From assembly GCA_020060485.1 (NCBI GenBank), contig JAGVAB010000158.1, positions 17,268-81,267 on the forward strand: 64,000 nucleotides of DNA, read 5' to 3'. Under the pieces are notes generated by a model, which did no database searches, was not told where the DNA came from, and saw only the letters and a list, made by a program, of their open reading frames with translations. Made by a program: the position numbers and the translations under genes. This DNA comes from Anaerolineales bacterium (lineage in GTDB: Bacteria > Chloroflexota > Anaerolineae > Anaerolineales > Anaerolineaceae). The number at the start of each line of letters is the position of its first letter. Within the stretch, counting starts at the first letter, position 1. Shown in pieces: positions 36,282-47,121 of this stretch.

Positions 36282-37252
36282 ACCAGAGACCCTTCAGGCC
36301 GTTCGAAGGTTTCTTTCAGAAAATTCCACAAACCGCGAAAGGGGAAGAAATATAATACCAGCACAAAATACAAAACCACTTCTGAAACACCACTCATATG
36401 CAGAAAGGCAAATACAAAAATGCTGAGATGCATGCGCACCACATTTTTATAGGGCATGGAAAGCAGGGAAGAATCGATCTTCTGAAATGCGCGCAGATAA
36501 CTGCCCAATTGTGAGATGGCGCTCATCATGATGAAAGGCCAAAAACGGCGGATGCAGACGGTCATCAAGTTGATGAAATAATTCGGGCCAATGGAGTTAA
36601 AAACATCCTCCCGCACCAAGGGAAAAAAGAGATTCAAAAAAATAGAATGCACAAAGTGGAAAAATAAAAAATGAACTGAGAAAAAGAGCAGCATGAATAA
36701 AGCCCCGGGAACGCGTGCCAGAAAAGCCAACCCCGGTGAATGTTCTCCCAGCTTGGCCGCGACTGCACCAGCCAGGCCTTCCTGCCGGCCGTCAAGGAAC
36801 ATGGCCACAATGGCGCTGAGGATGAAGGAATACCCCAGCACAATGCTGGAGATCCACAGACTCCACACCAGATCGGTGGCCGTCCACTTCTGGGCAACAG
36901 CCATGAGCAGCATCATCAAAAAGCTGAACAGCCCCAGAAACACCTGAAACCAGAGCGGCAAAGAAACACCGGAAAGAAGACCTGTGTCGGTGTAAACCGT
37001 CTCGACTTGCTCAACCGTCTCCTTCTGCGGTAAAGGCAAGGTCTCCAAAAATTTCATAACCGGGATGATCCGGCTTTGACTGCCAGACAATTCCAGGCTG
37101 CGGCGGTAAGCCTCCAGAGCTTTCTGGCTTTGGCCTTGCTCTGCCAGGCCGGCTGCCAGTGCCTTCCAGGTTTCGGGATCCTGGGGCGCAGTTCTGACGG
37201 CTTCTTTTAATGCCTCGATGTCAGTGTTTACATTCATTGAATACCACTTCAT
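36278..37252 (-). CDS. TPR-containing multi-pass membrane protein (Yip1-like)
   Basis: 324 aa. Residues 6-60 form one or two TPR-like helices (TWKALAAGLAEQGQSQKALEAYRRSLEL), followed by a region with about five or six membrane segments similar in layout to Yip1/YIPF proteins. The second Met (37237) is an equally possible start; neither has a strong ribosome site. First gene of the MacB-like operon and translationally coupled to the permease, so it may be an accessory or assembly factor. Confidence 0.75.
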   Translation of the reverse strand: MKWYSMNVNTDIEALKEAVRTAPQDPETWKALAAGLAEQGQSQKALEAYRRSLELSGSQSRIIPVMKFLETLPLPQKETVEQVETVYTDTGLLSGVSLPLWFQVFLGLFSFLMMLLMAVAQKWTATDLVWSLWISSIVLGYSFILSAIVAMFLDGRQEGLAGAVAAKLGEHSPGLAFLARVPGALFMLLFFSVHFLFFHFVHSIFLNLFFPLVREDVFNSIGPNYFINLMTVCIRRFWPFIMMSAISQLGSYLRAFQKIDSSLLSMPYKNVVRMHLSIFVFAFLHMSGVSEVVLYFVLVLYFFPFRGLWNFLKETFERPEGSLV

Positions 37253-37414
37253 GCAGGGTGATAATGACCGAATAATAGAATCTTACCATCAGTACCGCAG
37301 TTAAACAACGAAATAACGATCATGCCATTTCAGTGAAGTTAAACCATTTGTGAGCCTCTGTTGTTGTACAATATTTACAGATTGAGTTAACTGTTCATAC
37401 CCGAGGCCGAACTC

Positions 37415-40099
37415 ATGCCAGAAACAAATGCTTCGCGAGAAAGATCGTCAGAGTGGCTCATGCGCAAGCTGACCGCAGCCATGCTGCCATCGCCGCCTGC
37501 GCAGCCGCAGGATGGGCTGGCTTTTTGGCGGCAGCGAATCTTCCTCACAATTGCTGTCTGCCAGGTCATACTTGGCCTGGGGGCCTATCTGTCAGGCGCC
37601 AGCGAATTCGCCCGGCAAGGCCGCTGGGGAATGGTCGTCGTCGACAGCATTTTTTATTTGCTGGCCCTGGTCATTGCTTTTGCCCGCAACATCAGGTTGG
37701 AAATTCGCTTCAATGCCGTGCTTCTCATCTTTTACCTGGTCGGATTGGCCCTGCTGCTGGCCAACGGCACCAGTGGATCCGGCTTGATCTGGCTGTTCGC
37801 TTTTTCGGCCCTGGGTGGAACCCTATTGGGGGTCAGGAGTGCGGTCGTCACCATTGGTATCAACGCAGTCACCCTCCTTATTATTGGGCTGGTGGCTCAC
37901 ATCCATCCGGAAAGCCTGCCCCAATGGACAGAAAGTTCCAGCGTCTTCATAACAATTGCCATTGATTTCATGTCTCTGAACACTCTGGTCTCTCTTTCTT
38001 TGGCCATCTTGACCGATGGTCTGGAGAAATCATTGCGGCGCGAAAAAGAAACCTCTCGGTCACTGGAAGAAGCCATCGCAGAACACAAGCTAGCCGAAGC
38101 TGAACGAAAGATCAACGAAGAACGGCTCAAACTTGCCCTGGAAGCAATCAACGACGGCCTGTGGGACTGGAATCTGCTCACCAACGAAGTCTACTACAGC
38201 CCGCGCTATCAAACCATGCTAGGGTATGAGCCTGGTGAAATTGCTGGAAATTTTAAATCGTGGGAGGATCTAACCAATCCTGAAGACCGCCAGCGCACCC
38301 TGACCATCACCCAGGACCATCTGAAAAAGAATTTGCCATTCTTCGAAAGTGAATTTCGGATGAAAACCAAAAACGGCAACTGGTTATGGATATTGGGACG
38401 CGGCAAGGTTGTGGAACGTGATGCACAAGGCAAGGCCATCCGCATGGTTGGAACCCATACCGATATCAGTGAGCGCAAACGCATGCAAGCCGAACTGGAG
38501 AACGAACGTCTTTCGCTGGCGCGGCGGGTTGCCGAACAAACCGCCGAATTGCAAGCCGCCAACCAGGAATTGCTGCGAGCTTCCAAAATGAAAGATGAAT
38601 TCCTGGCCTCGATGAGCCATGAATTGCGTACCCCGCTGAATGCTGTGCTGGGTATGTCCGAAGCCCTGCTGGAAGAAGTCTATGGCCCATTGAACAAGAA
38701 ACAACACAACAGCCTGGTACGCGTTCAGGAAAGTGGGTACCATCTGTTAAACCTGATCAACGACATCCTCGACATCTCGAAAATGGAAGCCGGCGAAATG
38801 AGCCTGGAGATCGTACCGCTTTCAGTAGCTGAAATCACCGGCGAGTGCCTGGCCTACATCGAGCGGTCGGCCGCAGAAAAGCAGATCGAAATCCAGCTTG
38901 ATCTCGACCCCCTGGCTCTACATTTCACGGCAGACCACCGCCGCTTCAAACAAATCCTGATCAATTTGCTGAGCAATGCTGTCAAGTTCACGCTTGAGGG
39001 CGGCAAGGTCGGGCTGGATGTTGAAGGCGACCGGGAAAACAATGCCATTACCTTCAGTGTGTGGGACAACGGAATCGGGATTGACCCGATGGATTTGCCG
39101 CGTTTGTTTAAGCCCTTTGTCCAGTTGGACAGCAGTCTGTCACGTCGTTATACAGGCTCGGGACTGGGCCTGGCCTTGATCCAGCGTTTGACAGAACTGC
39201 ACCTGGGCAGTATCCAGGTTGAAAGCAAACCCGGCGCAGGCAGCCGCTTTACAGTAACCCTGCCTTGGAACCTTTCAGGTCAACCACAAACCAGTCCGCC
39301 AGAAGTACAGGACACCTTATTGCGCACCATCCACAAGGCGGTAGTCATCGAGGATTCAGACATTGCCGCTGAACAGATTTGCCGTTACCTTCAGGAACTG
39401 GGCCTCACTTGCCAGATCCTCCCCGCATCTGCAAGTTTCACCCCACAAGCCCTTGCCGCCCTGCAGCCGGATGTCATCATTTTGGATATTCTCTTGCCCC
39501 ACATTTCCGGTTGGCAGATCCTGAAACAACTCAAGCAAGACCCATTAACAGAAGCCATCCCGGTGATTGTGGTAACGGTCGTCAATGAGCCGGAAAAAGG
39601 ACTGGCCCTGGGGGCCGCCGGGTATCTGCAAAAACCCATTTCCCGTTCAGCTCTGGCGCAGGCATTACACCATGCACAAAGGGCGCGCAAACTACCTGTC
39701 TCCAGCCAACCTGCAGAACAATCAGTCCCTAAGACCGGGCTGATCCTGCTGGCGGAGGATAACGCCTCTAATGCAGAGACGATTCTGGATTATCTGGAAG
39801 TCAGCGGCTACCGCACCGCATGGGCCAAAAACGGATTGGAAGTCATCGAAAGCGCCAGACAATCCCCCCCGGATCTGATCCTGATGGATATGCAAATGCC
39901 GGAAATGGATGGTCTGGAAGCTACCCGGCGCATCCGCAGCGATGCCGCCCTGGCATTGATCCCCATCGTGGCACTTACCGCCCTGGCCATGCCGGGCGAC
40001 AGGGAGCGCTTTCTGAACGCTGGCGTCAATGACTACCTGTCCAAGCCGATCAGCCTGAAAAAGTTGATCGAGGTGATTGCACAATTACTGCAAAATTAA
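37415..40099 (+). CDS. Hybrid sensor histidine kinase, PAS plus two receivers
   Basis: 894-aa membrane kinase. Five or six TM segments in residues 30-205 (MASE-like), a short coiled coil, PAS/PAC domain at about 225-360, HisKA with phospho-His402 in SMSHELRTPLN, HATPase with DNGIGIDP and GSGLGLAL, then two receivers. Receiver 1 has Asp691 (ILDILLPHISG) and receiver 2 Asp825 (MDMQMPEMDG); both keep the Lys of QKP/SKP. GAGG precedes the ATG. No DNA-binding output domain, so phosphate must be passed on. No partner regulator is adjacent. Confidence 0.93.
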   Translation: MPETNASRERSSEWLMRKLTAAMLPSPPAQPQDGLAFWRQRIFLTIAVCQVILGLGAYLSGASEFARQGRWGMVVVDSIFYLLALVIAFARNIRLEIRFNAVLLIFYLVGLALLLANGTSGSGLIWLFAFSALGGTLLGVRSAVVTIGINAVTLLIIGLVAHIHPESLPQWTESSSVFITIAIDFMSLNTLVSLSLAILTDGLEKSLRREKETSRSLEEAIAEHKLAEAERKINEERLKLALEAINDGLWDWNLLTNEVYYSPRYQTMLGYEPGEIAGNFKSWEDLTNPEDRQRTLTITQDHLKKNLPFFESEFRMKTKNGNWLWILGRGKVVERDAQGKAIRMVGTHTDISERKRMQAELENERLSLARRVAEQTAELQAANQELLRASKMKDEFLASMSHELRTPLNAVLGMSEALLEEVYGPLNKKQHNSLVRVQESGYHLLNLINDILDISKMEAGEMSLEIVPLSVAEITGECLAYIERSAAEKQIEIQLDLDPLALHFTADHRRFKQILINLLSNAVKFTLEGGKVGLDVEGDRENNAITFSVWDNGIGIDPMDLPRLFKPFVQLDSSLSRRYTGSGLGLALIQRLTELHLGSIQVESKPGAGSRFTVTLPWNLSGQPQTSPPEVQDTLLRTIHKAVVIEDSDIAAEQICRYLQELGLTCQILPASASFTPQALAALQPDVIILDILLPHISGWQILKQLKQDPLTEAIPVIVVTVVNEPEKGLALGAAGYLQKPISRSALAQALHHAQRARKLPVSSQPAEQSVPKTGLILLAEDNASNAETILDYLEVSGYRTAWAKNGLEVIESARQSPPDLILMDMQMPEMDGLEATRRIRSDAALALIPIVALTALAMPGDRERFLNAGVNDYLSKPISLKKLIEVIAQLLQN

Positions 40100-40112
40100 G
40101 GCACAACGCTGC

Positions 40113-40808
40113 TTACACTCGTTTGCCCCAAACACCGGTCCATTCCGGCAGCCGCACCCAGTTGTTCTGGCGGATCATCTGAGCCAGCTCTGCGCCAAAA
40201 AAGAACTCGGTATAATCCACAGCCTGCTGCAGATCGGCAAATTGATAATCTGTCTGGATTACCTGACGCACAAACCCCCATTCTGATTCCATCCAATGGT
40301 AATACTCAGCCAGACCCTCGGTTGGCGGGGCAGGCTGGGTGCTGCCGGTGGTCATCGTTTCCAGCACGATCAACGCGCCCCCCGAGGCTGCCACACGGTG
40401 CATTTCGGCAAAGATACGCCTCATCTGGTTTTGCCAATCCTCTGCAAACCAGCTGCGCAGATGACCAATCGCCCAGCCTGCGATGACCACATCCCAACCC
40501 TTTCCTGCAAAAGGCAGCCAGCGCATATCTGCGCTCACCAATGGCCCGCTGCAGCCGGCGGTTTTTCGCTGAGCTGCCTGCTCCACCAGCATGGGAAAAT
40601 TCAGGTCAAGCGCCACAACCTGGACAGGCAGAGTTCCCAGCAAGAGAGGCAGGCGGCCAGTACCACTGCCCAAATCCAGGATACGCTTTCCATCCAACGA
40701 CGCCACTGATTCCAGGGCCGGCAGCAAATTGCCATCCACATCTTCCACCGCGATCATGCGATGATATTCCCTGGCTTTACTGGCATAAATTTGTTCAAAA
40801 TGGTCCAT
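40113..40808 (-). CDS. Class I SAM-dependent methyltransferase
   Basis: 231-aa methyltransferase type 11 fold. SAM-binding motif I RILDLGSGTGRLPLLLG near residues 39-55, acidic ALDLNF motif II, GWDVVIAGWAIGHL motif IV and an ALIVLETM post strand. Substrate unknown. Single gene converging with the hybrid kinase, 13 bases apart. Not similar in detail to the methyltransferase fused to the PfkB protein further right beyond shared family motifs. Confidence 0.85.
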   Translation of the reverse strand: MDHFEQIYASKAREYHRMIAVEDVDGNLLPALESVASLDGKRILDLGSGTGRLPLLLGTLPVQVVALDLNFPMLVEQAAQRKTAGCSGPLVSADMRWLPFAGKGWDVVIAGWAIGHLRSWFAEDWQNQMRRIFAEMHRVAASGGALIVLETMTTGSTQPAPPTEGLAEYYHWMESEWGFVRQVIQTDYQFADLQQAVDYTEFFFGAELAQMIRQNNWVRLPEWTGVWGKRV

Positions 40809-41101
40809 GTTTGCGCTCCCTGTGATTAAGTATCATCCGTAAAGGTGAAAAACATGTCATCAACATCTCCTGCCGATTTTACCAGACAACTCATTTGAGG
40901 CGCTCAACTCAATTTTCTGGTTAGCATCCGGAAACCTGCTGCTGTTTTACGCCATTCTTACTGCACGCCGCCCGATCTTCGGATAAAATCAATTCCAGGA
41001 ATAGTTTGAAATTTTCTCATTCTGCGGGGATAAATCTCTTATAATAATTGTATCGAGCTGCCGAAAAAAATTAGTGGTTCGGGAAAAAACGGCATGGTGA
41101 G
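40809..41101. other. Divergent intergenic region
   Basis: No gene seen. A TATAAT at 41040-41045 could be the -10 of the large kinase gene, but no matching -35 at 16-18 bases was found, so no promoter is called. Confidence 0.4.
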
Positions 41102-44100
41102 ATGAAGAAACAAAACCATATTGCTTCCCCCTCCCTCCTGCGGCGCTTTGCAATCGCATGTATTCTGTTGGCCGCAGTTTTCAGCTCGTATCCGCCGCCC
41201 TCATCTGCCAAGAACCTGCCCAAAAAAGTATTGGTGCTCAATTCCTATCACCAGGGATTCAGCTGGTCGGATAGCATCGTAGACGGCATTCAGGAAGTAT
41301 TTGCAACACAACCCAATATCGAAATGCGAATTGATTACATGGACACCCGCCGTGTTTTCGATGAAGCCTATTTCGATGAACTGGTGAATCTCTACCATTT
41401 GCGATTTCGTAATCGCCAATTTGACCTGGTGATCGCAACTGACAATAATGCTTTCAACTTCTTGCAGCTGCACCGCGATGAACTTTTCGCAGATACCCCG
41501 GTCGTATTCTGCGGGGTAAACAACTATGAAGATGAAATGTTGGCCGGCCTGCAGGGCTTTACCGGAGTATCTGAAGAACTGGACATTGCAGAATCCTTGC
41601 GCGTAGGCCTTTCCCTGCACCCCAATACCCGCCAAATTGTGATCATCAATGATGAAACCAACACTGCCAATGCCATCCAGCCCCGCATTGATGAAGCCCT
41701 CAGCCCCTATGAGGACCAATATGAAATCTGGAAGATCCGCCAATTTGAGTGGTATGGCCTGCAACAAACGTTGAGCGAACTGCCGGCAGACAGCCTCATC
41801 TTTTTGTACGTGGTCTCCCGGGATCAAAACGGTGTTTTTCTGGACTACGATGACGCCAGCAATTTCATTAGCCGCACTGCCAATATGCCCATGTATGGCG
41901 TGTGGGATTTCTACCTGGGCAACGGGATTGTCGGCGGAAAATTAACCTCCGGCAGGGAACAAGGCCAAGCAGCCGCACAGCTTGCACTACGCGTACTGAA
42001 TGGCGAATCACCGGACGACATCCCGGTTATCAGGGATCAGCCCAATTCCTATATGTTTGACCATCAGCAGTTGCTTAAATGGGGCATCTCTGTTTACAGT
42101 CTTCCCAAAGGAAGCAAGGTCATTAACAATCCTTTTCAGGAATTCTTCGAAACCTACAGCTACTGGATCCTTGCCTCCGGGGTTGGGCTTTTCCTGTTGA
42201 GCATCGTCATTGTGGTCTTGTTCCTGGTTGTGCAATCGCGCACCAAGAATTTGCGCCGATCCAATCAGCACTTGCTGGATGAAATCCAGGAACGCCAGAC
42301 GGTCGAAGCAGCCCTGCGCACCAGCGAGCGCACATCCTCCGCTCTGTTGAATGCCGCCTCCGATTCAATCTTTCTGCTCGACCGCGAAGGGGTGATCCTC
42401 ACCTGCAATGAATGGGCTGCCAGACGCCTCAGAATGAAAACCAGGGATATGGAAGGCAAGCTGCTGTATGACCTTCTGCCCGATGATCTGGCCAATTCAC
42501 GCTCAGACAAGATCCAACAGGTCATCAGCACCGGGCAACCCATTCACTTTGAAGACCAGCGTGCTGGATATTATTTTGAGGTTACTGCCGCTCCAATCAA
42601 GGACGATCATGGGGAGGTGAGCAATATTGCTGTTTATGCGCGTGACATCACCGAACAACGCTCTGCCGAAAACGCTCTGCTAGCCAGTGAACAACGTTAC
42701 CGGGCTGTGGTCGAAGATCAAACCGAGTTGATTTGCCGCTGGAAGCTGGACACCACCCTGACTTTTGTCAATAAAGCCTATTGTGATTATTATGAGCTGC
42801 CGGCAGAACAAATGCTGGGCACACAATTCATTGGTTTTATTCCTGAAGACATGCGGCAATCTTTCTGGAAATATGTGAACGGCCTGGGCCGCAATCGCCC
42901 CTATGCCACCCGTGTTTTTCCAGGGCTGGATAGCGATCATAATCTGCGCTGGTTCCAGTGGACTGATCGGATTATCGTCAATGAAGCGGATGAGATCACC
43001 GAGATTCAGTCTGTTGGCCGGGATATCTCCAACCAGGTGCAGGCGGAAGAAATGCTGCGCAAAGAGCTGACCACGCGTACATTGCTGGCTGAACTCTCCA
43101 ATGAGTTGATCTCGGCCAACGTCAGCCTGCCGGATATCGCCCGGATCACATTAAACTATGCGAAGTTGCTCACCGAAAGCAGCGATGGCCTGATCACCTC
43201 CATTGATCCCGAAAATGGGGAGATACTGCCGTTAACACTATTAAAGGCTTTTGACGACGGGCAGCCGGAATTGATGCTCAAAAAGGACAAAACTGGCGCA
43301 TTTCCTGGTCTGTGGGAAAAAATTCTTAAAACCAATAAACCTTTCTTCGTCAATGAACCAAGCAAAGACCGGTCTTTTCAATATCCAGACAGCGAGAGAC
43401 ACCGGATCGAACGCTTCATTTGTGTCCCCTTATTAAAAGATACTGACCTGGTCGGACAGATATCTCTAATCAATGGCGCCTCAGCCTACACCATCAATGA
43501 CCTGGAAAACTTGCAGCAATTGGCCGACCTTTACGGCCTGGCTTTGCAGCGCAAGCAGGCGGAGGAGGATTTGGAAAACACCAACCGCGATCTGGAAAAA
43601 TCGGTGGTGCGGGCCAACCACCTGGCCGTACTGGCCGGGGAAGCCAACCGGGCGAAAAGTGAATTTCTGGCCAATATGAGCCATGAGATCCGCACACCCA
43701 TGAACGGCATCATCGGCATGACGACCCTGATGCTGGATACTACCCTGACCAATGAACAAAAAGATTTTGTGGAAACCATTCGCACCAGCGGAGAAGTACT
43801 GCTGAAATTGATCAATGACATCCTCGATTTCTCCAAGATCGAAGCGCGCAAGATTGAACTGGAGGCGAAACCCTTCCACCTGTATCATTGCATCGAGAAT
43901 TCTATGGATATGATCGCTTCACAAGCTGCCAGCAAGGGACTTGAATTGACCATTTCCATCTCGCAGAATCTGCCTACCACTGTGGTGGGTGATTGCCACC
44001 GTCTGCAGCAGATCCTGACCAACCTGCTCATCAATGCCGTCAAGTTCACCGAGCAAGGCGAAATCGCCCTCTCGGTGACCGGCCAGGAAATTGGCCCCGA

Positions 44101-45577
44101 TCAATTCGAGTTTCATTTTCAAGTGCGCGACACAGGCATTGGCATCCCAAAAGAACGCATGCAGCGCCTTTTTAAATCCTTCAGCCAGGTGGACACCTCC
44201 ACAACCCGAAAATTTGGCGGCACTGGCCTGGGACTGGCGATCAGCAAACATCTTGTGGAATTGATGGATGGCCAGATGTGGGCCGAGAGCAAGGGCATCC
44301 CGGACGAAGGCTCTGCCTTCCACTTCACCATCCGGCTCGCCAGGAGTTCCACTTCACATGACAAACACACCCCGCACCAGATCTCCCTGCTCTCCAACCG
44401 GCGGATCTTGATTGCAGTGGATCATCCATCCAGCCGCACCACATTGCAGGATTACACCCTCTCCTGGAAAATGCTTCCAAGCCTGGCCGCTTCTGTGCCA
44501 GAAGTTTTCACCCTCCTGGATTCACAATCGCCTTTCGAGGTGATCCTGCTGGATCAAGACATGCCAGGCATGCAACAGGCGGACGTGGTGGAGGAAATTC
44601 GCCGCCGGCCGGATGCCAGTGAGACAGCCATCATCCTGATAACCACACTGGGACCGCAATTTTCCACTGATGATCTTAAAATAAATGGACATCTGGCAAA
44701 ACCTATCCGGCCATCCCAGCTTTTTGATTTATTCGTCAACTTGTTCTCCGGGAGAAAAATGACCATCGAAGATAAACGTGATCTTTACCATATCAACAAA
44801 AAACTTGGCCGCCAATACCCCTTGCGCATTTTGCTTGCCGAAGATAATCCGGTCAACCAGAAAGTCACCTTGATGACCCTGGAGAAAATGGGGTACACGG
44901 CCAGCGTTGTCACTACAGGTCTGGAAGCCATCGAAGCGCTACACCACGTAAAATATGATCTGGTACTGATGGATATCCAGATGCCGGAAATGGATGGTCT
45001 GGAAGCCACCCGCAACATCATTAAAGAATGGGGGCCCAAACGACCGCGCATCGTCGCCATCACAGCCAACGCCATGAAGGGAGACGAGGAAAAATGTCTG
45101 GCAGCCGGCATGGACGGCTACCTGAGCAAACCGGTGCGCATTGAAGGGCTGCAAAAGATCCTGGTCGAATGGGGTTTGGCAAAACGGGACAACCTGCCTG
45201 CCCCCGCCTTGCCAGCCCAAAATGATGGTGCTGATATCCAGGAGGGAGTGTTGCAAAAACTCCACCAGATCAATCCTCAGGGTCTGGTTTCCCTGGTACA
45301 GCTCTATCTGCAGGAAGGCCAACGAAACCTGAATGAGATCAAACAAGCCTTGCAGGATCACGATCTGAAAGCAGCGGCGCGCACCGCCCATAGCCTGAAA
45401 GGTGCCAGCCTCAATCTGGGCGGCAAACGCCTGGGGGAAAGCTGTAAACAACTGGAACTGGCTTGCAAAGAGGGAATTTCAGAAAACGTTCAACATGCGC
45501 TGGAAGACATGCAGGTTCAACTCCAGTTGTTCACCGCCTATCTGGAAAATCTGGTCAACACCAGCACCGATCTTTGA
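41102..45577 (+). CDS. Multidomain hybrid histidine kinase with ABC-substrate-binding sensor and HPt
   Basis: 1491 aa. Signal peptide, then a periplasmic ABC_sub_bind-type sensor at about 40-340 ([19 protein letters not shown] and following), TM near 353-380, two PAS domains (400-530, 535-660), a GAF (665-830), HisKA with phospho-His861 in [11 protein letters not shown], HATPase (GTGLGLAIS), two receivers and a C-terminal HPt with His1430 in AHSLKGAS. Receiver 2 has phospho-Asp1291 ([10 protein letters not shown]). Receiver 1 keeps LLDQDMP and AKP but its acidic pocket is AVDH instead of a paired acid, so it may be degenerate. The layout of a complete phosphorelay in one chain resembles BarA/ArcB-type proteins. 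The sensor probably binds a small ligand outside the cell. Confidence 0.94.
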   Translation: MKKQNHIASPSLLRRFAIACILLAAVFSSYPPPSSAKNLPKKVLVLNSYHQGFSWSDSIVDGIQEVFATQPNIEMRIDYMDTRRVFDEAYFDELVNLYHLRFRNRQFDLVIATDNNAFNFLQLHRDELFADTPVVFCGVNNYEDEMLAGLQGFTGVSEELDIAESLRVGLSLHPNTRQIVIINDETNTANAIQPRIDEALSPYEDQYEIWKIRQFEWYGLQQTLSELPADSLIFLYVVSRDQNGVFLDYDDASNFISRTANMPMYGVWDFYLGNGIVGGKLTSGREQGQAAAQLALRVLNGESPDDIPVIRDQPNSYMFDHQQLLKWGISVYSLPKGSKVINNPFQEFFETYSYWILASGVGLFLLSIVIVVLFLVVQSRTKNLRRSNQHLLDEIQERQTVEAALRTSERTSSALLNAASDSIFLLDREGVILTCNEWAARRLRMKTRDMEGKLLYDLLPDDLANSRSDKIQQVISTGQPIHFEDQRAGYYFEVTAAPIKDDHGEVSNIAVYARDITEQRSAENALLASEQRYRAVVEDQTELICRWKLDTTLTFVNKAYCDYYELPAEQMLGTQFIGFIPEDMRQSFWKYVNGLGRNRPYATRVFPGLDSDHNLRWFQWTDRIIVNEADEITEIQSVGRDISNQVQAEEMLRKELTTRTLLAELSNELISANVSLPDIARITLNYAKLLTESSDGLITSIDPENGEILPLTLLKAFDDGQPELMLKKDKTGAFPGLWEKILKTNKPFFVNEPSKDRSFQYPDSERHRIERFICVPLLKDTDLVGQISLINGASAYTINDLENLQQLADLYGLALQRKQAEEDLENTNRDLEKSVVRANHLAVLAGEANRAKSEFLANMSHEIRTPMNGIIGMTTLMLDTTLTNEQKDFVETIRTSGEVLLKLINDILDFSKIEARKIELEAKPFHLYHCIENSMDMIASQAASKGLELTISISQNLPTTVVGDCHRLQQILTNLLINAVKFTEQGEIALSVTGQEIGPDQFEFHFQVRDTGIGIPKERMQRLFKSFSQVDTSTTRKFGGTGLGLAISKHLVELMDGQMWAESKGIPDEGSAFHFTIRLARSSTSHDKHTPHQISLLSNRRILIAVDHPSSRTTLQDYTLSWKMLPSLAASVPEVFTLLDSQSPFEVILLDQDMPGMQQADVVEEIRRRPDASETAIILITTLGPQFSTDDLKINGHLAKPIRPSQLFDLFVNLFSGRKMTIEDKRDLYHINKKLGRQYPLRILLAEDNPVNQKVTLMTLEKMGYTASVVTTGLEAIEALHHVKYDLVLMDIQMPEMDGLEATRNIIKEWGPKRPRIVAITANAMKGDEEKCLAAGMDGYLSKPVRIEGLQKILVEWGLAKRDNLPAPALPAQNDGADIQEGVLQKLHQINPQGLVSLVQLYLQEGQRNLNEIKQALQDHDLKAAARTAHSLKGASLNLGGKRLGESCKQLELACKEGISENVQHALEDMQVQLQLFTAYLENLVNTSTDL

Positions 45578-45585
45578 ATTTCGTT

Positions 45586-47121
45586 TTAGCAGACAGAGGC
45601 GGGTTTTTCGGCCAGCAGCAGATACAGATCCTGTTCATCCTCACATTCCAGCACGTTCCAACCACATTCAAGCAGTAACGACTCGATCTCCAAGGCCGGC
45701 GGCAACAGGTCACGCCGTAAAATTGCCGCTCCATGGCAGGCGTGAATGGCGTTGACCCGCTGACGACCGATGGCGTGACTGATCACCAGCCGTCCGCCAG
45801 GCAGGAGCACCCGCCACAACTCGCGCAGAGCAGCCCGAAAATCAGGAAAATGGGGGAAAACACCGTGGCAGTACACCGCCGAGAATGATCCAGCCGCTGC
45901 CGGCAGATATAAGGCATCCGTTTGCACCAGAGCGACCTGGCCTTCCCCCACAAAGCGGGGATGGTTGCTGCGCACTTTTTGCAGCATGGCCAGCGAAAGA
46001 TCAATGGCCATTACCCGCTCCGGGGCACAATCGGCAATGGCAGGCAGCAGCCCGCCTGTGCCGGTGCCAATATCCAGCACCTTTGCCCCGGGATCAGGTG
46101 CGCCGGCCAGAGCGATCCGCACAGACTTGCCATCCCGGTCAACGTGCTGGCTGGCGATCCTGTCCCACGCATCTGCCATGTGGTCAAACGCCGCCCGGCG
46201 GGGATTGGGTGTCTGCGAAAAGATGATTTCGAAGCGCTCCTCGGCTTCTTCATGCAGACCCTCAACATCATATACTGCGCCGAATTGCTGCAAGGCAAAA
46301 GAAGCCGATACAGCCCCGCTACACCCGGCTTGCAGCAGGTCGCCGTTGCGCGCCAGGCCCACCACAAATCCTCCGCAATAGGCGTTGCCCGCGCCAGTCA
46401 CGTCCACGATCTTCCCAAAATGCACGCCCGGTATCCACACCCTGCGTCCGTCCACATCCCCAATCAGACTTCCCCGTTCTCCCATGCGCAGAGCTACACA
46501 ACGGGCACCCAGGTCCAGCAAGGCTTGCAGCACTTCGCTGGCGTCCGTTTTACCAGTCAACAAACGCCCCTCCGGCAAATTGGGAGAGACCACATCCACC
46601 AGGGCCGCATTACACCGGAAAAGCTCACGGTTTTCCGGCACCATGATTGGGTCCCAGGGTTCCCACAAAATGACAGGTTGACCATGCACCTTGAGAAAAT
46701 CCACCCATTGCGGCACTTCGTGCGCGGCGCAGTGCAGATGAATACCTTTGGCTGCCCAATATGCTGACGGGTACTCATCCGGACGGATCAAAGCCGACTG
46801 CATCTGGGAAAAATCGGTACGAAAGACTTCATGGCGGGTGCCATCGTTTTCGAATAACTGCCAGGAACGCGGTGCCGGCATGGCACGCACGCGCACGCCT
46901 TGCAAGTCAAAGCGGTCTGCCAGTTCCTGGCGCAAGGCAGGCGGAAAATCCTCTCCCAGAGGAGCTGCCAGGCCGACATGCTCGTTCCACAAACGCATGC
47001 CCATCACGGCATGCACGGCCCCGCCTCCCAGGCGGGCCATGCGCGCCTCGCCATGCGGCAGGATAATGTCATCAATGATGACAGTGCCTACCGAAAGATA
47101 CAACTCACCGCAAGCCATCAT
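45586..47121 (-). CDS. Fusion of PfkB-like kinase (GAGN type) and SAM methyltransferase
   Basis: 511 aa. Residues 1-300 are a PfkB/ribokinase fold: VGTVIIDDIILP, LGGGAVHAVMGMRLW, and VDVTGAGNAYCGG, where Asn246 replaces the catalytic Asp of GAGD. Residues 305-511 are a class I methyltransferase with SAM motif VLDIGTGTGG (348-357), MAIDLSLAML and an SFSAVYCHGVF segment. The domains are in one frame without a stop. The start lies 17 bases inside the preceding nucleoside hydrolase gene; GGAA is seven bases before the first ATG. Its kinase half groups with two neighbouring proteins. Last gene of the long minus-strand run. Function unknown. Confidence 0.85.
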   Translation of the reverse strand: MMACGELYLSVGTVIIDDIILPHGEARMARLGGGAVHAVMGMRLWNEHVGLAAPLGEDFPPALRQELADRFDLQGVRVRAMPAPRSWQLFENDGTRHEVFRTDFSQMQSALIRPDEYPSAYWAAKGIHLHCAAHEVPQWVDFLKVHGQPVILWEPWDPIMVPENRELFRCNAALVDVVSPNLPEGRLLTGKTDASEVLQALLDLGARCVALRMGERGSLIGDVDGRRVWIPGVHFGKIVDVTGAGNAYCGGFVVGLARNGDLLQAGCSGAVSASFALQQFGAVYDVEGLHEEAEERFEIIFSQTPNPRRAAFDHMADAWDRIASQHVDRDGKSVRIALAGAPDPGAKVLDIGTGTGGLLPAIADCAPERVMAIDLSLAMLQKVRSNHPRFVGEGQVALVQTDALYLPAAAGSFSAVYCHGVFPHFPDFRAALRELWRVLLPGGRLVISHAIGRQRVNAIHACHGAAILRRDLLPPALEIESLLLECGWNVLECEDEQDLYLLLAEKPASVC

